A stretch of DNA of 45,250 nucleotides from JAJTFA01 sp044351265 (GTDB taxonomy: Bacteria > Bacteroidota > Bacteroidia > UKL13-3), in NCBI GenBank assembly GCA_044351265.1, contig JBILGC010000011.1, positions 1 to 45,250 on the forward strand, written 5' to 3'. Each line of letters begins with the position of its first letter. Positions within the stretch are counted from its first letter, which is position 1. A program made the translations under genes and the position numbers. Under the pieces are notes generated by a model. That model searched no databases. It saw only the letters and a list, made by a program, of their open reading frames with translations, and was not told where the DNA came from. This document shows positions 33,364-42,732 of the stretch, piece by piece.

Positions 33364-36300
33364 CTAATTAACCGATACTGCTGAAGTATCTTTGGATGGC
33401 TGCTTAAAAAACCTGTCGAATTCTTTGCGGTAAAATAAACCTAAGCCTTGTGTATTAATTGGCCTGTTGTATATCGGATCGGTTATGCTTCGGGTGTATG
33501 CCCTTAGCTTCAGATTACCTTCTTTAGTTAGGTTATATTGAGTCATGAGGTTGTTGTTGTTATTTACTGAATTTAAGCTTCCCTGAACTTCCAGCCTGTC
33601 GTCAAGCAATTTTTTTGAAGCAGAAATAATGGCCTGAAAATTTTGCTGATCGTTTCTGGACAAGTCAATATTTACATCAAGACCCGGAATTACCTGATCT
33701 AAAAAGTTACTTGCTTGTGCAGATGCAATGTCAGAAAGGGTATTGTTTAAACCGGATGCAAGACTGGAATTACCTGCAAACTGTTGCGAGCCACCAAGAG
33801 GTAAAAAATTACCAAACAGAATAAGATTAATTACCTGTTGCTCCATTTGTTGGGGCTCTGCACGCAAACTATTCAGACTGCTCTCTAGTGCGTTAACGGT
33901 TGATGAACTCAGGATGCCGCGCACTTCGGTAAAGGCAAGGTCGAACTTATATTGCGGCTCTTGCAGGCTTCCTTTAATATACATTAAGCACTCTGCAGGT
34001 ACACGCTGATTTTGCGCTTCCTTTCGTTGCTCATCAGAAACTGTGGTGAGGATATTTGCCACCGAAGTTCTTCTTACATTATATGCGCCTGTAAGATCAA
34101 GCCTGGCCTGAAGAGGATCTCCTGACCATGTAATGGTACTTCCCTTCTTTAGATTAAACTTCTTTGTAAAAAAATCAAGTGCCGTAAACTTGTATTCGCC
34201 ATTACTAATTTTTACCTCTCCAAACAAGTTAAACAAACCCTGTTTAGTCATTTCCATCTTAAGCATTCCTTCTCCTGCACCAGATATCTTATCACCTTTA
34301 AACTCATCAAACACAATATTGATTTCTGCATCCGGAGTTATATTTACTATCATATTCATCATAAAACCAAAAATTTTAACCGGTTTTACAATATTCTCAA
34401 TAGTTATATTTGTGTCTCTGTTAACAAAACTGATGAGTGTAGCCTCATCATCTTCTCCTTGCGCAAGAGGGATATTAAACACCGTTCCTTTTGCTGTTTT
34501 AAGGTTTCCGTCAAGCATTAGCTCTGTTTGCGGTCCGCTTAAATGAATATTGCCGGAGGCGTAAGCAAAGCCATAAAATAGACTGTTATCCTTTGCAGTA
34601 GTGTTAAGCAACTGAAATCTGTTTAAATCCCTGATGTTTACATCATAGGTAAACTTTGAAAATGACTGGTGTAAAATTTTACCTGCTATAGTGGCTTTGC
34701 GGTTATTTATATCATACATTTCAAATGCAGGAATATCAATTTCTGAACCATTAAAATTTACAACGGAACTGAAGCGATATACTGATTTCAGATACTCAAT
34801 ACGCGCCACAACATTTGCCACCTCAATTTTGCCGTTAATTTCAATATCATCGGTTGTACCTTCAATGATACATTTGGCCTGAACCGTTCCTGTAGTTATC
34901 AATACCTGTTCTTTCAAAAATGCTTGAAATGATTTTAAATCAGACTCAGCAAAGGCTACGTTAACTTTTAGTGCATAAGGTGCTGCGCGCATATCAATAT
35001 AGCCGCCTGCCTCCAGTTCTTTGAGCTTACCTGAAAGCGATCGGGTATAAACCAGCAGGCGTTTTTGCTTATCATCATATGCCGATGTAAATGAAAGATC
35101 ACCGATGGTATCCTTATCCAGAATAAGTTCATTTATATTGAGAAAAGCATCAATATTGTTATTTTCTGTATTCCCTTTAAACACAATGGAGCCTGCAGCT
35201 TCTCCGTTAAATACAATTGTTTGTGTCCTGTCGAAAGTATTGACTAGGTCTAAATCAAGTCGTTTAATTTCTGTTTTGATAAGATGATTCCCATCTGTTT
35301 CATAAAATCCATTTACAAGAATATCTTCCTTTGGTCCGGCTATTCTGATATTTTTAATATCGATATGCTGCTTACGGTAGGTTAACTCACCGCTTTGCAT
35401 GATATTAAAAGTTGCATCTCTAAATTCAACAATAGAGGAATCGAGCATTAATTGAATTTGGTCCTTATTAAATACAATTTCTGATACAATACTACCCGTT
35501 GCAATTCCACCGGTATCTCCAACATACAAATTGATTGAGCCTTTATTTTTTGCAAGATTTCCATGCATGGAGAATTCATGAAAAACAAGAGTATCATTGT
35601 TTTTAAACTCCCTTATGGTTGAAGAAACTTTTCCCGATGAACCGTTTTCTATGGTTGAATGAAAGCGAAATTCGTGCAAACTAAGCAAGTTATAATGCAG
35701 CAAATCGGCAGAAAGATCAGCCACCATAGATTGCTTGTCACTATCGATTTGACCCCTGGTCTCAAGTTTTTTGATTCGCAAATCAGGTATAAACAATTCG
35801 TTGAGTATGGTTGCCTTATCAACTTTTAATTGAAAGCTGAATAATTGTCTTTGCGGCAAAGGCAATATTTTATTAAAATGCTCTGGGGCTAACAGGTGCA
35901 TGAAATGATAAAAGTTATCCGGCAACTGCTCAAATGAATATTCACCTTTAAAGTTTAAAGAGGCATAATCGGTTTTAAGGTCAATAACGCGTTCTTTATT
36001 CTGAGTCACCGTGTATAATCTGAACATTGATACATCGAGGTCTTTCCCATTTTTAAGCAATTCAATCTGATTGGCCTCTATGCTTCCGTTATTATGATCC
36101 AAATCTTTAAACGCAAAATTTATATTGAGATTGGCTTTTAGGGTAACATTGGCCGAATCAATTAACCCAAGTGAGGTTAGATTAATATACTGCAAATTTG
36201 AATTACCTCTGAAGGTAGGCTCATCTTCAGAAAGATCAACTTCCCCTGAAATATCGAACCGGGCATTTGAATCATTACTTACAAAATTGCCATTAAACTT

Positions 36301-37752
36301 TTTCGCATCAAAACGTCCGGTGGTGTTTATCGCACTGTATCGGTATCCGGCTACTTTTGCATAATCTATATTCAGACCGATATTGGTTGCGATATTCTCA
36401 AGGTCAAAACCTTTTCCATCAAGATTTACCTGCAACTTAATATGGCCAAGTGTTGGCTCCATATCAAATACCTTTCCCATATTGAAATGATCAAGCTCTA
36501 TCTTGCCCTTATAAGCTGATTGCATAATAGAGTCGGCCAGTTTGATATTAAAATCAGAAAGCACATCGCCCGCATCTGTTGAGAATTTGCCATGCGCCAC
36601 AAAGTCTTTAATAAACCCGGTAAAAGCTCCTTTAAAACTAATTTCGCCAAACTTATCTATAAAAGCAGGCAGCTCTTCACGGCAAATATACTCTATGTCG
36701 GTTCCGTCTGAAATGGCTTGCTCTACTTTAGCCTCCATAAATGTTTCATCAATTTCCGGAAGACCCGATAGGTTTACATTGCCTCTGAAATATGTTTTAT
36801 CTCCAGTTCTGAGTTCAATACGTTTTGCCCTTAATTGATTTACCGTACCGGATACATCTCCGCTTAAATATGCAACCTGATTCCAGCCCTTTAGGTCTGG
36901 AGCAAAGTCTGCCACATCACGCATATCAATCTTACTCTCCTTGAGCTTGGCTTGCATTTTAACCCTATAATTAAAATCAGCCATATCCCAATCTTTATAA
37001 GCCAAAGAAAAATTTCCTTTGATATGACTGTATCTAGCCTCTAAATTCAAATCATTAAAATACATACCTGAAGAGGCTATTATAGTTTGGCAATCCATGC
37101 GCTTAACTTGTGCTCCGCCTTTCTCTAAACAACTAAATTTTTTGATATTCAGATTCAGTGAGTCGCCAATAATGCTGAAGTTTTTTGCTTCAAAGGCAAT
37201 ATCATAGAAACCCTCATCCAACCCATTAAAGCCTTCGCCTCCCAATTCGCTGGTTGAATCAATGAGCCTAAAGCGGGTATGCCTGCAAGCCACTTGATTA
37301 AAAACAAGGCTAAAAGGAAGAGAGGTTGTATCAGGAACGGTATCGGCAGAAACGATGTTAAATAAAACATCTATATTAAAGCTACTGTCGGGGTAGGTTA
37401 CAATTTTACACAAACCGCCATCAACCAAAACATCGGTAAAAGTAAGTTTGAGTGAGTCGACATTAAAGCCACCTATATTGAGCTTAAGGTGTTCTACATA
37501 AAAGAGGGTATCGTTTTTATGGTCGCCAAAATAAACCTGATCTAAACTAAGTTGGGTAAGCGGATGATAGGTAATATGCCCTATTTGAATCTTTGTTTTA
37601 AATTGCGCACTTAAATAATCGGTAACAAAGCCGGTAACTTTATTCTGAACGTAATTGTTATTAAACAGCAGCCAAATGCCCAAAAGTAAAATGCCCAGCA
37701 AGGTAAAAAAAACCAAGGCTGCATATTTTGCTATTTGTTTAACTCCCCTCAA
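33364..37752 (-). CDS. tamB: TamB-domain translocation/assembly protein
   Basis: A very large AsmA/TamB-like envelope protein, about 1460 residues, anchored by one N-terminal helix (KQIAKYAALVFFTLLGILLLG) and spanning the periplasm as a beta-rich groove. It fits the DUF490/TamB family by length, repeated short strands, and the C-terminal domain from about residue 1150, ending in an arginine-rich RAYTRSITDPIYN region. TamB-like proteins carry phospholipids or help outer-membrane assembly. No ATG exists before the membrane helix; TTG candidates are at 37800, 37788 and 37752. I used the last as it best fits a signal anchor. It diverges from tsaD. Confidence 0.9.
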   Translation of the reverse strand: MRGVKQIAKYAALVFFTLLGILLLGIWLLFNNNYVQNKVTGFVTDYLSAQFKTKIQIGHITYHPLTQLSLDQVYFGDHKNDTLFYVEHLKLNIGGFNVDSLKLTFTDVLVDGGLCKIVTYPDSSFNIDVLFNIVSADTVPDTTSLPFSLVFNQVACRHTRFRLIDSTSELGGEGFNGLDEGFYDIAFEAKNFSIIGDSLNLNIKKFSCLEKGGAQVKRMDCQTIIASSGMYFNDLNLEARYSHIKGNFSLAYKDWDMADFNYRVKMQAKLKESKIDMRDVADFAPDLKGWNQVAYLSGDVSGTVNQLRAKRIELRTGDKTYFRGNVNLSGLPEIDETFMEAKVEQAISDGTDIEYICREELPAFIDKFGEISFKGAFTGFIKDFVAHGKFSTDAGDVLSDFNIKLADSIMQSAYKGKIELDHFNMGKVFDMEPTLGHIKLQVNLDGKGFDLENIATNIGLNIDYAKVAGYRYSAINTTGRFDAKKFNGNFVSNDSNARFDISGEVDLSEDEPTFRGNSNLQYINLTSLGLIDSANVTLKANLNINFAFKDLDHNNGSIEANQIELLKNGKDLDVSMFRLYTVTQNKERVIDLKTDYASLNFKGEYSFEQLPDNFYHFMHLLAPEHFNKILPLPQRQLFSFQLKVDKATILNELFIPDLRIKKLETRGQIDSDKQSMVADLSADLLHYNLLSLHEFRFHSTIENGSSGKVSSTIREFKNNDTLVFHEFSMHGNLAKNKGSINLYVGDTGGIATGSIVSEIVFNKDQIQLMLDSSIVEFRDATFNIMQSGELTYRKQHIDIKNIRIAGPKEDILVNGFYETDGNHLIKTEIKRLDLDLVNTFDRTQTIVFNGEAAGSIVFKGNTENNNIDAFLNINELILDKDTIGDLSFTSAYDDKQKRLLVYTRSLSGKLKELEAGGYIDMRAAPYALKVNVAFAESDLKSFQAFLKEQVLITTGTVQAKCIIEGTTDDIEINGKIEVANVVARIEYLKSVYRFSSVVNFNGSEIDIPAFEMYDINNRKATIAGKILHQSFSKFTYDVNIRDLNRFQLLNTTAKDNSLFYGFAYASGNIHLSGPQTELMLDGNLKTAKGTVFNIPLAQGEDDEATLISFVNRDTNITIENIVKPVKIFGFMMNMIVNITPDAEINIVFDEFKGDKISGAGEGMLKMEMTKQGLFNLFGEVKISNGEYKFTALDFFTKKFNLKKGSTITWSGDPLQARLDLTGAYNVRRTSVANILTTVSDEQRKEAQNQRVPAECLMYIKGSLQEPQYKFDLAFTEVRGILSSSTVNALESSLNSLRAEPQQMEQQVINLILFGNFLPLGGSQQFAGNSSLASGLNNTLSDIASAQASNFLDQVIPGLDVNIDLSRNDQQNFQAIISASKKLLDDRLEVQGSLNSVNNNNNLMTQYNLTKEGNLKLRAYTRSITDPIYNRPINTQGLGLFYRKEFDRFFKQPSKDTSAVSVN

Positions 37753-37800
37753 TCGTTCAAAAATACAGAATTTGCTGGCTTTAAGCAACTCATAACCCAA

Positions 37801-38817
37801 TTGAAACCACAGGATATATATATATTGGCTATTGAATCGTCATGCGATGATACAGGTGCTGCTATTATTAAGAATGACGAAATATTGTGCAATCTGGTAG
37901 CAGGCCAACTCATACATGAGCAATATGGCGGTGTTGTTCCTGAGTTGGCTTCACGTGCACACCAGCAGCATATTGTTCCGCTGGTTGATGCTGCACTTAA
38001 AAAAGCAGGTATTGAAAAATCGCAATTGCATGCCATAGCATTTACCCAAGGACCGGGCTTAATTGGCTCACTACTTGTTGGTTCGTCTTTCGCAAAATCA
38101 ATGGCACATGCATTGGGGATACCGCTTATTGGAATCGATCATATGCAGGCGCATGTATTGGCTCACTTTATTTCTTCACCAAGGCCTGAATTCCCTTTTT
38201 TGTGTTTAACAGTTTCCGGAGGGCATACACAGATTACCCGAATGGATGATTATTTTACAGAAACCACCCTTGGGAAAACAATTGATGACGCAGCCGGAGA
38301 AGCCTTTGACAAAACAGCAAAAATTATAGGGTTGCCTTATCCGGGAGGACCACTGATTGATCAGTATGCGAAGAAGGGGAATCCAAAAGCCTTTACTTTT
38401 CCTGTGCCCAATATACTGGGCTACGATTTTAGTTTTAGCGGACTAAAAACTTCGGTCCTTTATTTTGTTAGAGATGCTCTAAAAACTGACCCTGATTTCG
38501 TTGAGAAAAATCTGGCAGATATCTGCGCATCTGTTCAATATGCCATTATAAAGCACCTCATGAAAAAGCTAGAAAAAGCAGCTAAAGAAACAAGCATTAG
38601 GCATGTAGCCCTTGCGGGTGGTGTTTCGGCAAATAGCGCCCTCAGAAATGCTGTAGAAGAGGCAGGCAAGAAAAACGGCTGGCAGGTTTTTATACCCGCT
38701 TTTGAGTATTGTACCGATAATGCAGCTATGATTGCCATTGCGGCCTATCACAAATACAGAATGAACCAGTTTACAGATTTACAGGCAGTTCCCTATGCAG
38801 GGCGACCTAATTTGTAA
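37801..38817 (+). CDS. tsaD: tRNA N6-threonylcarbamoyltransferase TsaD
   Basis: Catalytic subunit that places threonylcarbamoyl on A37 of tRNAs. The 338-residue ASKHA-fold protein has IESSCDDTGAAI at the start, the metal-binding H114 and H118 (GIDHMQAHVLAH), the TVSGGHT phosphate loop and the VALAGGVSANSALR and CTDNAAMIA segments. No ATG lies upstream in frame. I chose TTG at 37801 because TsaD proteins begin close to the IESSCDDT motif; an upstream TTG at 37735 would run into tamB. It and tamB diverge with almost no gap. A weak hairpin follows the gene. Confidence 0.96.
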   Translation: MKPQDIYILAIESSCDDTGAAIIKNDEILCNLVAGQLIHEQYGGVVPELASRAHQQHIVPLVDAALKKAGIEKSQLHAIAFTQGPGLIGSLLVGSSFAKSMAHALGIPLIGIDHMQAHVLAHFISSPRPEFPFLCLTVSGGHTQITRMDDYFTETTLGKTIDDAAGEAFDKTAKIIGLPYPGGPLIDQYAKKGNPKAFTFPVPNILGYDFSFSGLKTSVLYFVRDALKTDPDFVEKNLADICASVQYAIIKHLMKKLEKAAKETSIRHVALAGGVSANSALRNAVEEAGKKNGWQVFIPAFEYCTDNAAMIAIAAYHKYRMNQFTDLQAVPYAGRPNL

Positions 38818-38849
38818 TCATCAGGTTATTAGGTTTTAAATATTCAAAT

Positions 38850-38897
38850 TGACCTAAATATTGGTCACAAAACCGTTTAGGCGGTTGTTTTGTTTTG
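38850..38897 (+). terminator. Weak terminator-like hairpins after tsaD
   Basis: Two short hairpins, TGACC/GGTCA and AACCG/CGGTT, are followed by GTTTTGTTTTG. The stems are only five pairs, and the T-rich tail overlaps the -33 box of the next promoter. Low confidence. Confidence 0.35.
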
Positions 38898-38924
38898 ATA
38901 ATAGGTTGATATGGCCTATTTTTG
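38894..38924 (+). promoter_or_regulatory. Bacteroidota-type promoter for the lytic transglycosylase
   Basis: TTTG, exactly 19 bases, then TATTTTTG: both boxes match the -33/-7 consensus of Bacteroidota primary sigma factor. It stands 11 bases before the ATG at 38936, which implies a very short leader. Confidence 0.72.
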
Positions 38925-38935
38925 TTATTGTATCC

Positions 38936-40225
38936 ATGAAAAAACTCAGGAGTTTTGCTTTGTTCGTTCCTTTGGCAACCATCACTTGCCTGTTGGCACC
39001 TGCCTTTTTTAATAGCGGTGCATATGCGCAATTGAGAACACCTTTTATTGCTGCAGATGAAGAGATGATGGCAATGGTGGACAGCAATACCCTGAAGATT
39101 AGAGGAAAATTGTATCCGCAGATACCTGCCGGAGACCTTAATATTTATGGTTTTGAGGAAAATGATATTCCGGTATATGCCGACTCCGTTTATGCTTACC
39201 GCCTATCCATTCTAGAATCGGGAATACCGCTTGAGTATAATCAATTTGTAAGGCCTTATATTGATTTATATACCATCAGAAGAAGGAAACTCAGCTCAAA
39301 GATTCTATCATGGTCTAAATATTACTTCCCTGTTTTTGAGGAGATGCTTGATAGAGAAGGAATGCCAATGGAACTGAAATATCTGGCAGTAATTGAATCA
39401 GCCCTAAACCCACAAGCCACCTCACCGGTAGGTGCTGCCGGCATGTGGCAGTTTATGGCGCCAACAGGAAGAATATATGGCCTTAAAACCACAGGTAATT
39501 ATGATGAAAGAAGAGACCTGATTAAATCTACTGATGCTGCCATTAAATACTTGCGCAATTCATACAGAATTTATGGCGACTGGCTGCTGGTGATTGCCTC
39601 ATACAATTGCGGACCAGGCAATGTAAACAAAGCCATCAGACGTGCCGGTGGGGTTAAAAACTTTTGGGCTGTACAGCAATATCTACCAAGAGAAACAAGA
39701 GGTTATGTGCCTGCCTTTATTGCAGCCACCTACATGATGAACTATGCTTCGGAGCACAATATTTATCCTTCTGAAGAGGTACAAATGACTTTGCATACCG
39801 ATACAGTGCATATTGATAACCGCTACTCTTTAAACCAGCTGGCAATTTCATTGGGAATGTCACCGGAAGAATTAAAAGCCTTCAATCCATCTTTGCGCAG
39901 AGGAATGATACCTTTTACAACCGAAAAAATAACGCTTACGCTGCCCTACAATAAATCAATGACTTATACGGCACTTAACAGCAATGATAGTTTTAAAACC
40001 AAACAGGATGTGAACCTGATTGCGCTTAACAAAGAAGTGAATATTGAAAAGCAAAATTCAGGCAGCAGTCAAACCATTATCTATAAAGTAAAAAAAGGTG
40101 ATTTACTGGCAAACATTGCCAATAAGTTTGATGTAACCGTAAAGGAATTAAAACGCTGGAATAAACTTAGTAACAGCAGAATTGCAACAGGCCAGAAGCT
40201 AAAAATAAGGGTTAACAAGGCTTAA
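38936..40225 (+). CDS. MltD-type lytic transglycosylase with LysM domain
   Basis: Exported peptidoglycan lytic transglycosylase, 429 residues. A signal peptide (about 1-31, ending AYAQ) is followed by an N-terminal region and an SLT domain with catalytic E154 in AVIESALNPQATSP, GAAGMWQFM, and ASYNCGPGNV near 225. A single LysM peptidoglycan-binding repeat ends the protein (YKVKKGDLLANIANKF). The combination resembles MltD. Start chosen at MKKLRSF for a clean signal peptide; upstream codons lie in the promoter. The last 14 bases overlap the convergent methyltransferase gene. Confidence 0.93.
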   Translation: MKKLRSFALFVPLATITCLLAPAFFNSGAYAQLRTPFIAADEEMMAMVDSNTLKIRGKLYPQIPAGDLNIYGFEENDIPVYADSVYAYRLSILESGIPLEYNQFVRPYIDLYTIRRRKLSSKILSWSKYYFPVFEEMLDREGMPMELKYLAVIESALNPQATSPVGAAGMWQFMAPTGRIYGLKTTGNYDERRDLIKSTDAAIKYLRNSYRIYGDWLLVIASYNCGPGNVNKAIRRAGGVKNFWAVQQYLPRETRGYVPAFIAATYMMNYASEHNIYPSEEVQMTLHTDTVHIDNRYSLNQLAISLGMSPEELKAFNPSLRRGMIPFTTEKITLTLPYNKSMTYTALNSNDSFKTKQDVNLIALNKEVNIEKQNSGSSQTIIYKVKKGDLLANIANKFDVTVKELKRWNKLSNSRIATGQKLKIRVNKA

Positions 40226-41411
40226 TGCCATGCACAAATATTTTCTCATGAGTGGCTGTAGTGGTAAAGAATAGGTAATCACCTCCCCCTTCCTTCAAAT
40301 TAAATAAAGCATAAAGCTCGGCTACATCAGCCTTAAAATCTCTGCGCGCAATATTTGCCTTGGCAATACCCGCACTTTTAAGATAGTCTTTTACTGTTGA
40401 CTTCTTAAAAGGCATCAGCTTTTTTACCTGAAATACTCTTCCTATAAAATCCGGTATCAGCTTTTCGCCAATCAGATAATTTCCATTCATCTTAAGCACC
40501 TGCAAATTGCATGAAATTGCATAAGGTGCTGATAGCCCTGCTTTGATTATGCTTAAGGCAGGCTCATAAAAGTAATTTCCACTAACACCTGTGGCAACCG
40601 TAGCAGGCGCAGGATAAGTTGCAGCAAATGAACGCACCTCGTGCTTACGGTTGATATCTGATGCGCAAATTTCTATGTTACCTTCATAGCCAAATTTAAT
40701 AAAAACCAATACCTCTTTTACTTCATTATAAAGGCTCACAACCTCTATGCGGCTTATATTGCTTAGGTTTTTAATAAGATGTGTAATATCGATCAGAGGT
40801 GATAATTTTAATAAAACCTGATTGGTAATTGCAGGTAATTGCTTTAGCAAAGACATCACATCCGGACTCCCTTCAAACAAATGCACAGCCTGGCCTCCAC
40901 CATTGCGCCTATCGGCATCCAAATAAACCCAATCGGCTTTTGGAGCCAGCTGAATATAGCTTTCAGCCTTGGCATCCACCCGTATTATATTGCTTATACC
41001 AAGTTGTTCGAAGTTCTTGCGAACAAGAATATTTAAATCTGTATCGGCATCAACACCAATCACCTCTTGAAATGAACTTGAAAAAGCCCAATCATCAGCA
41101 CCAAGTCCGGCAGATAAATCCAGAACCAAGCCTCCAGTAATTTTGGTACTCTTATACTTAGCCAATGGTTCAGAACTGGCCTGCTCCAAAGCTTTTTCGG
41201 TAAAAAAACAATATGCAGCCGCAAAGGAAGGCAGTTTCTTTATGGCTTTCGGATATAGCTTTATCTGACTGGCAAGCAGATACTTATCCTCATAAGAAAG
41301 ATTACTTAATTGCTTTGATAGGAGCACTTGATCAATGGAATGATGGGTTTCCAAGAAAATTTTCAGGCCTGCATGTAACAATGAATCAGATATTTTCGTA
41401 TACTTTTGCAA
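40212..41411 (-). CDS. Class I SAM-dependent methyltransferase with THUMP-like domain
   Basis: A 399-residue protein. The Rossmann methyltransferase core shows motif I LVLDLSAGLGADDW, the acidic motif II VIGVDAD, and WVYLDADRRNGGG in the catalytic position. A THUMP-like C-terminal domain and a small ferredoxin-like domain follow, as in the PG_1098-type proteins of Bacteroidota. RNA is the probable substrate, but the target base is unknown. The only available start is TTG, because an in-frame stop lies 18 bases upstream and no ATG is in between. It is divergent from a tiny lipoprotein gene. Confidence 0.83.
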   Translation of the reverse strand: MQKYTKISDSLLHAGLKIFLETHHSIDQVLLSKQLSNLSYEDKYLLASQIKLYPKAIKKLPSFAAAYCFFTEKALEQASSEPLAKYKSTKITGGLVLDLSAGLGADDWAFSSSFQEVIGVDADTDLNILVRKNFEQLGISNIIRVDAKAESYIQLAPKADWVYLDADRRNGGGQAVHLFEGSPDVMSLLKQLPAITNQVLLKLSPLIDITHLIKNLSNISRIEVVSLYNEVKEVLVFIKFGYEGNIEICASDINRKHEVRSFAATYPAPATVATGVSGNYFYEPALSIIKAGLSAPYAISCNLQVLKMNGNYLIGEKLIPDFIGRVFQVKKLMPFKKSTVKDYLKSAGIAKANIARRDFKADVAELYALFNLKEGGGDYLFFTTTATHEKIFVHGIKPC

Positions 41412-41433
41412 TTGTAATAAACTATAACCTTAA

Positions 41434-41550
41434 ATGAAACGTCTATTAATTATTGGATGTGTGTCTCTTATCATGATAGTAATGACCAGCTGCAAGGGTA
41501 GCTGCCCTAAATTTACAATTGATCTTCCTAGCATTAGCCTTTCCTTCTAG
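41434..41550 (+). CDS. Small 38-residue lipoprotein
   Basis: Reading from ATG gives a 38-residue peptide with a basic start (MKRLL), a hydrophobic segment and a lipobox-like TSC with C20, followed by KGSCPKFTIDLPS and a serine/leucine end. It also has C9 and C24. It looks like a mini-lipoprotein of the envelope. The gene is divergent from the methyltransferase, and its TAG shares a CTAG palindrome with the stop of osmC. Its small size makes it easy to miss; no function is known to me. Confidence 0.55.
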   Translation: MKRLLIIGCVSLIMIVMTSCKGSCPKFTIDLPSISLSF

Positions 41551-41954
41551 TCCGGGTATTCAAACACAATATCCTGCTTAATTTCCGTGTGAATGCTTTT
41601 GGCAACAGGACAGTTATGCGCTGCCCGTTCCAATAATTCCCGGTGTTCTATGCCAATTCCGGGAGGCATTTGAATTATTACCCCAATTTCTAATACCTTT
41701 CTAGGATGAGCCAACATCTTTTTTACAATTGCTGCGCGAACTCCTGTTAAATCTACCCCAATGCGTTGCGATTCAATGCCCATTATAGTTACCATACAAG
41801 CAGCCAGCGAGGTGGCTAAAAGGTCGGTTGGAGAAAAATTCTGACCCTTACCGTGGTTATCCAGCGGTGCATCTGTATAAATAACTGACCCGGAGAAAAC
41901 GTGCTTCAATTCTGTTCTCAAATCTCCCACATAATGCAATTCGGAAGTGTGCAT
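41547..41954 (-). CDS. OsmC/Ohr-family protein
   Basis: A 135-residue OsmC-type thiol protein that probably reduces organic hydroperoxides. The two redox cysteines are seen in SLAACMVTIMG and in HNCPVAKSIH. The N-terminal HYVGDLRTELKHVFSG and NHGKGQNFSPTDLLA motif fit the family. I chose MHTSELHYVG over the earlier ATG codons, which overlap the divergent gene start. The divergent beta-barrel gene starts 17 bases away, and the stop overlaps the mini-lipoprotein stop. Confidence 0.9.
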   Translation of the reverse strand: MHTSELHYVGDLRTELKHVFSGSVIYTDAPLDNHGKGQNFSPTDLLATSLAACMVTIMGIESQRIGVDLTGVRAAIVKKMLAHPRKVLEIGVIIQMPPGIGIEHRELLERAAHNCPVAKSIHTEIKQDIVFEYPD

Positions 41955-41971
41955 ATTATTTGTATTTTTGA

Positions 41972-42730
41972 ATGGCGAAAATAGTGAAAGCATCACAAAA
42001 CATATTGCTTATCTTATTGCTTTTAGCAGGCGGTACTGCGTTTGCTCAAAATCAAGCCATAACCGAGCCTCAACTTTTCTATAACAAACGCATACAATTA
42101 GGCGCCCATGTAAACTCTGCCGTTCGAGGAGGCATCAACTTTAAATACGGCTGGCATCAAACCGGTAAAAAGAAACTCATTTTAGATACGGAACTAGCTT
42201 ATGTGAGGCACCCCAAAGAAACCAATATTTATGGTGCTTCTCAGAATCCACAGGAATATAGCTATGGTAAGCTCAATTCAGTTTTTATGCTACGCACAGG
42301 TTATGGTCAGACCTTTATTGTCACAGAGCGACCTTACAAAAATGCAGTTGGTTTAAATTTTAATTATTCCATTGGATTAGCCACTGCTTTACTAAAACCA
42401 GTTTACCTTGATATTTTAAATATTTCAAATGATCAGACCCGCGCATTTGTGCGTGCCGAGCGCTACGATCCGGATGTGCACATTTATCAGAATTTGATTT
42501 ATGGCAACTCTTCTTTTTTTGAAGGCATAGGCAATACCCAGGCACGGTTTGGCGGTTATGGTAAAGCCTCTCTTGCCGTTGAATGGGGTGCATACCCTGA
42601 CGAATTTCATACACTGGAAGCGGGTGTTTCTCTGGATGTATTCCCAACCGGATTGAGCATGTTGGCGCGCGAACAAACCCGCAGCGTAGTGTTATTTTTT
42701 ATTGGATATAGTTTTGGATGGAATAAATAA
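41972..42730 (+). CDS. Predicted outer-membrane beta-barrel protein
   Basis: A 252-residue exported protein: signal peptide about 1-25 (ending TAFAQ), then alternating polar and aromatic strands such as SVFMLRTGYGQTF and NFNYSIGLATALL, and a final SVVLFFIGYSFGWNK strand. This is the pattern of a small outer-membrane barrel, but I recognise no named family. It lies two bases before lipA and is divergent from osmC by only 17 bases, so its promoter must lie within osmC. Probably cotranscribed with lipA. Confidence 0.8.
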   Translation: MAKIVKASQNILLILLLLAGGTAFAQNQAITEPQLFYNKRIQLGAHVNSAVRGGINFKYGWHQTGKKKLILDTELAYVRHPKETNIYGASQNPQEYSYGKLNSVFMLRTGYGQTFIVTERPYKNAVGLNFNYSIGLATALLKPVYLDILNISNDQTRAFVRAERYDPDVHIYQNLIYGNSSFFEGIGNTQARFGGYGKASLAVEWGAYPDEFHTLEAGVSLDVFPTGLSMLAREQTRSVVLFFIGYSFGWNK

Positions 42731-42732
42731 GT

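Noticed and set aside
41940..41970. Promoter TTCG-N19-TATTTTTG before the beta-barrel gene
   Set aside because: The -7 box ends two bases before the ATG, so the predicted transcript start falls inside the coding region.
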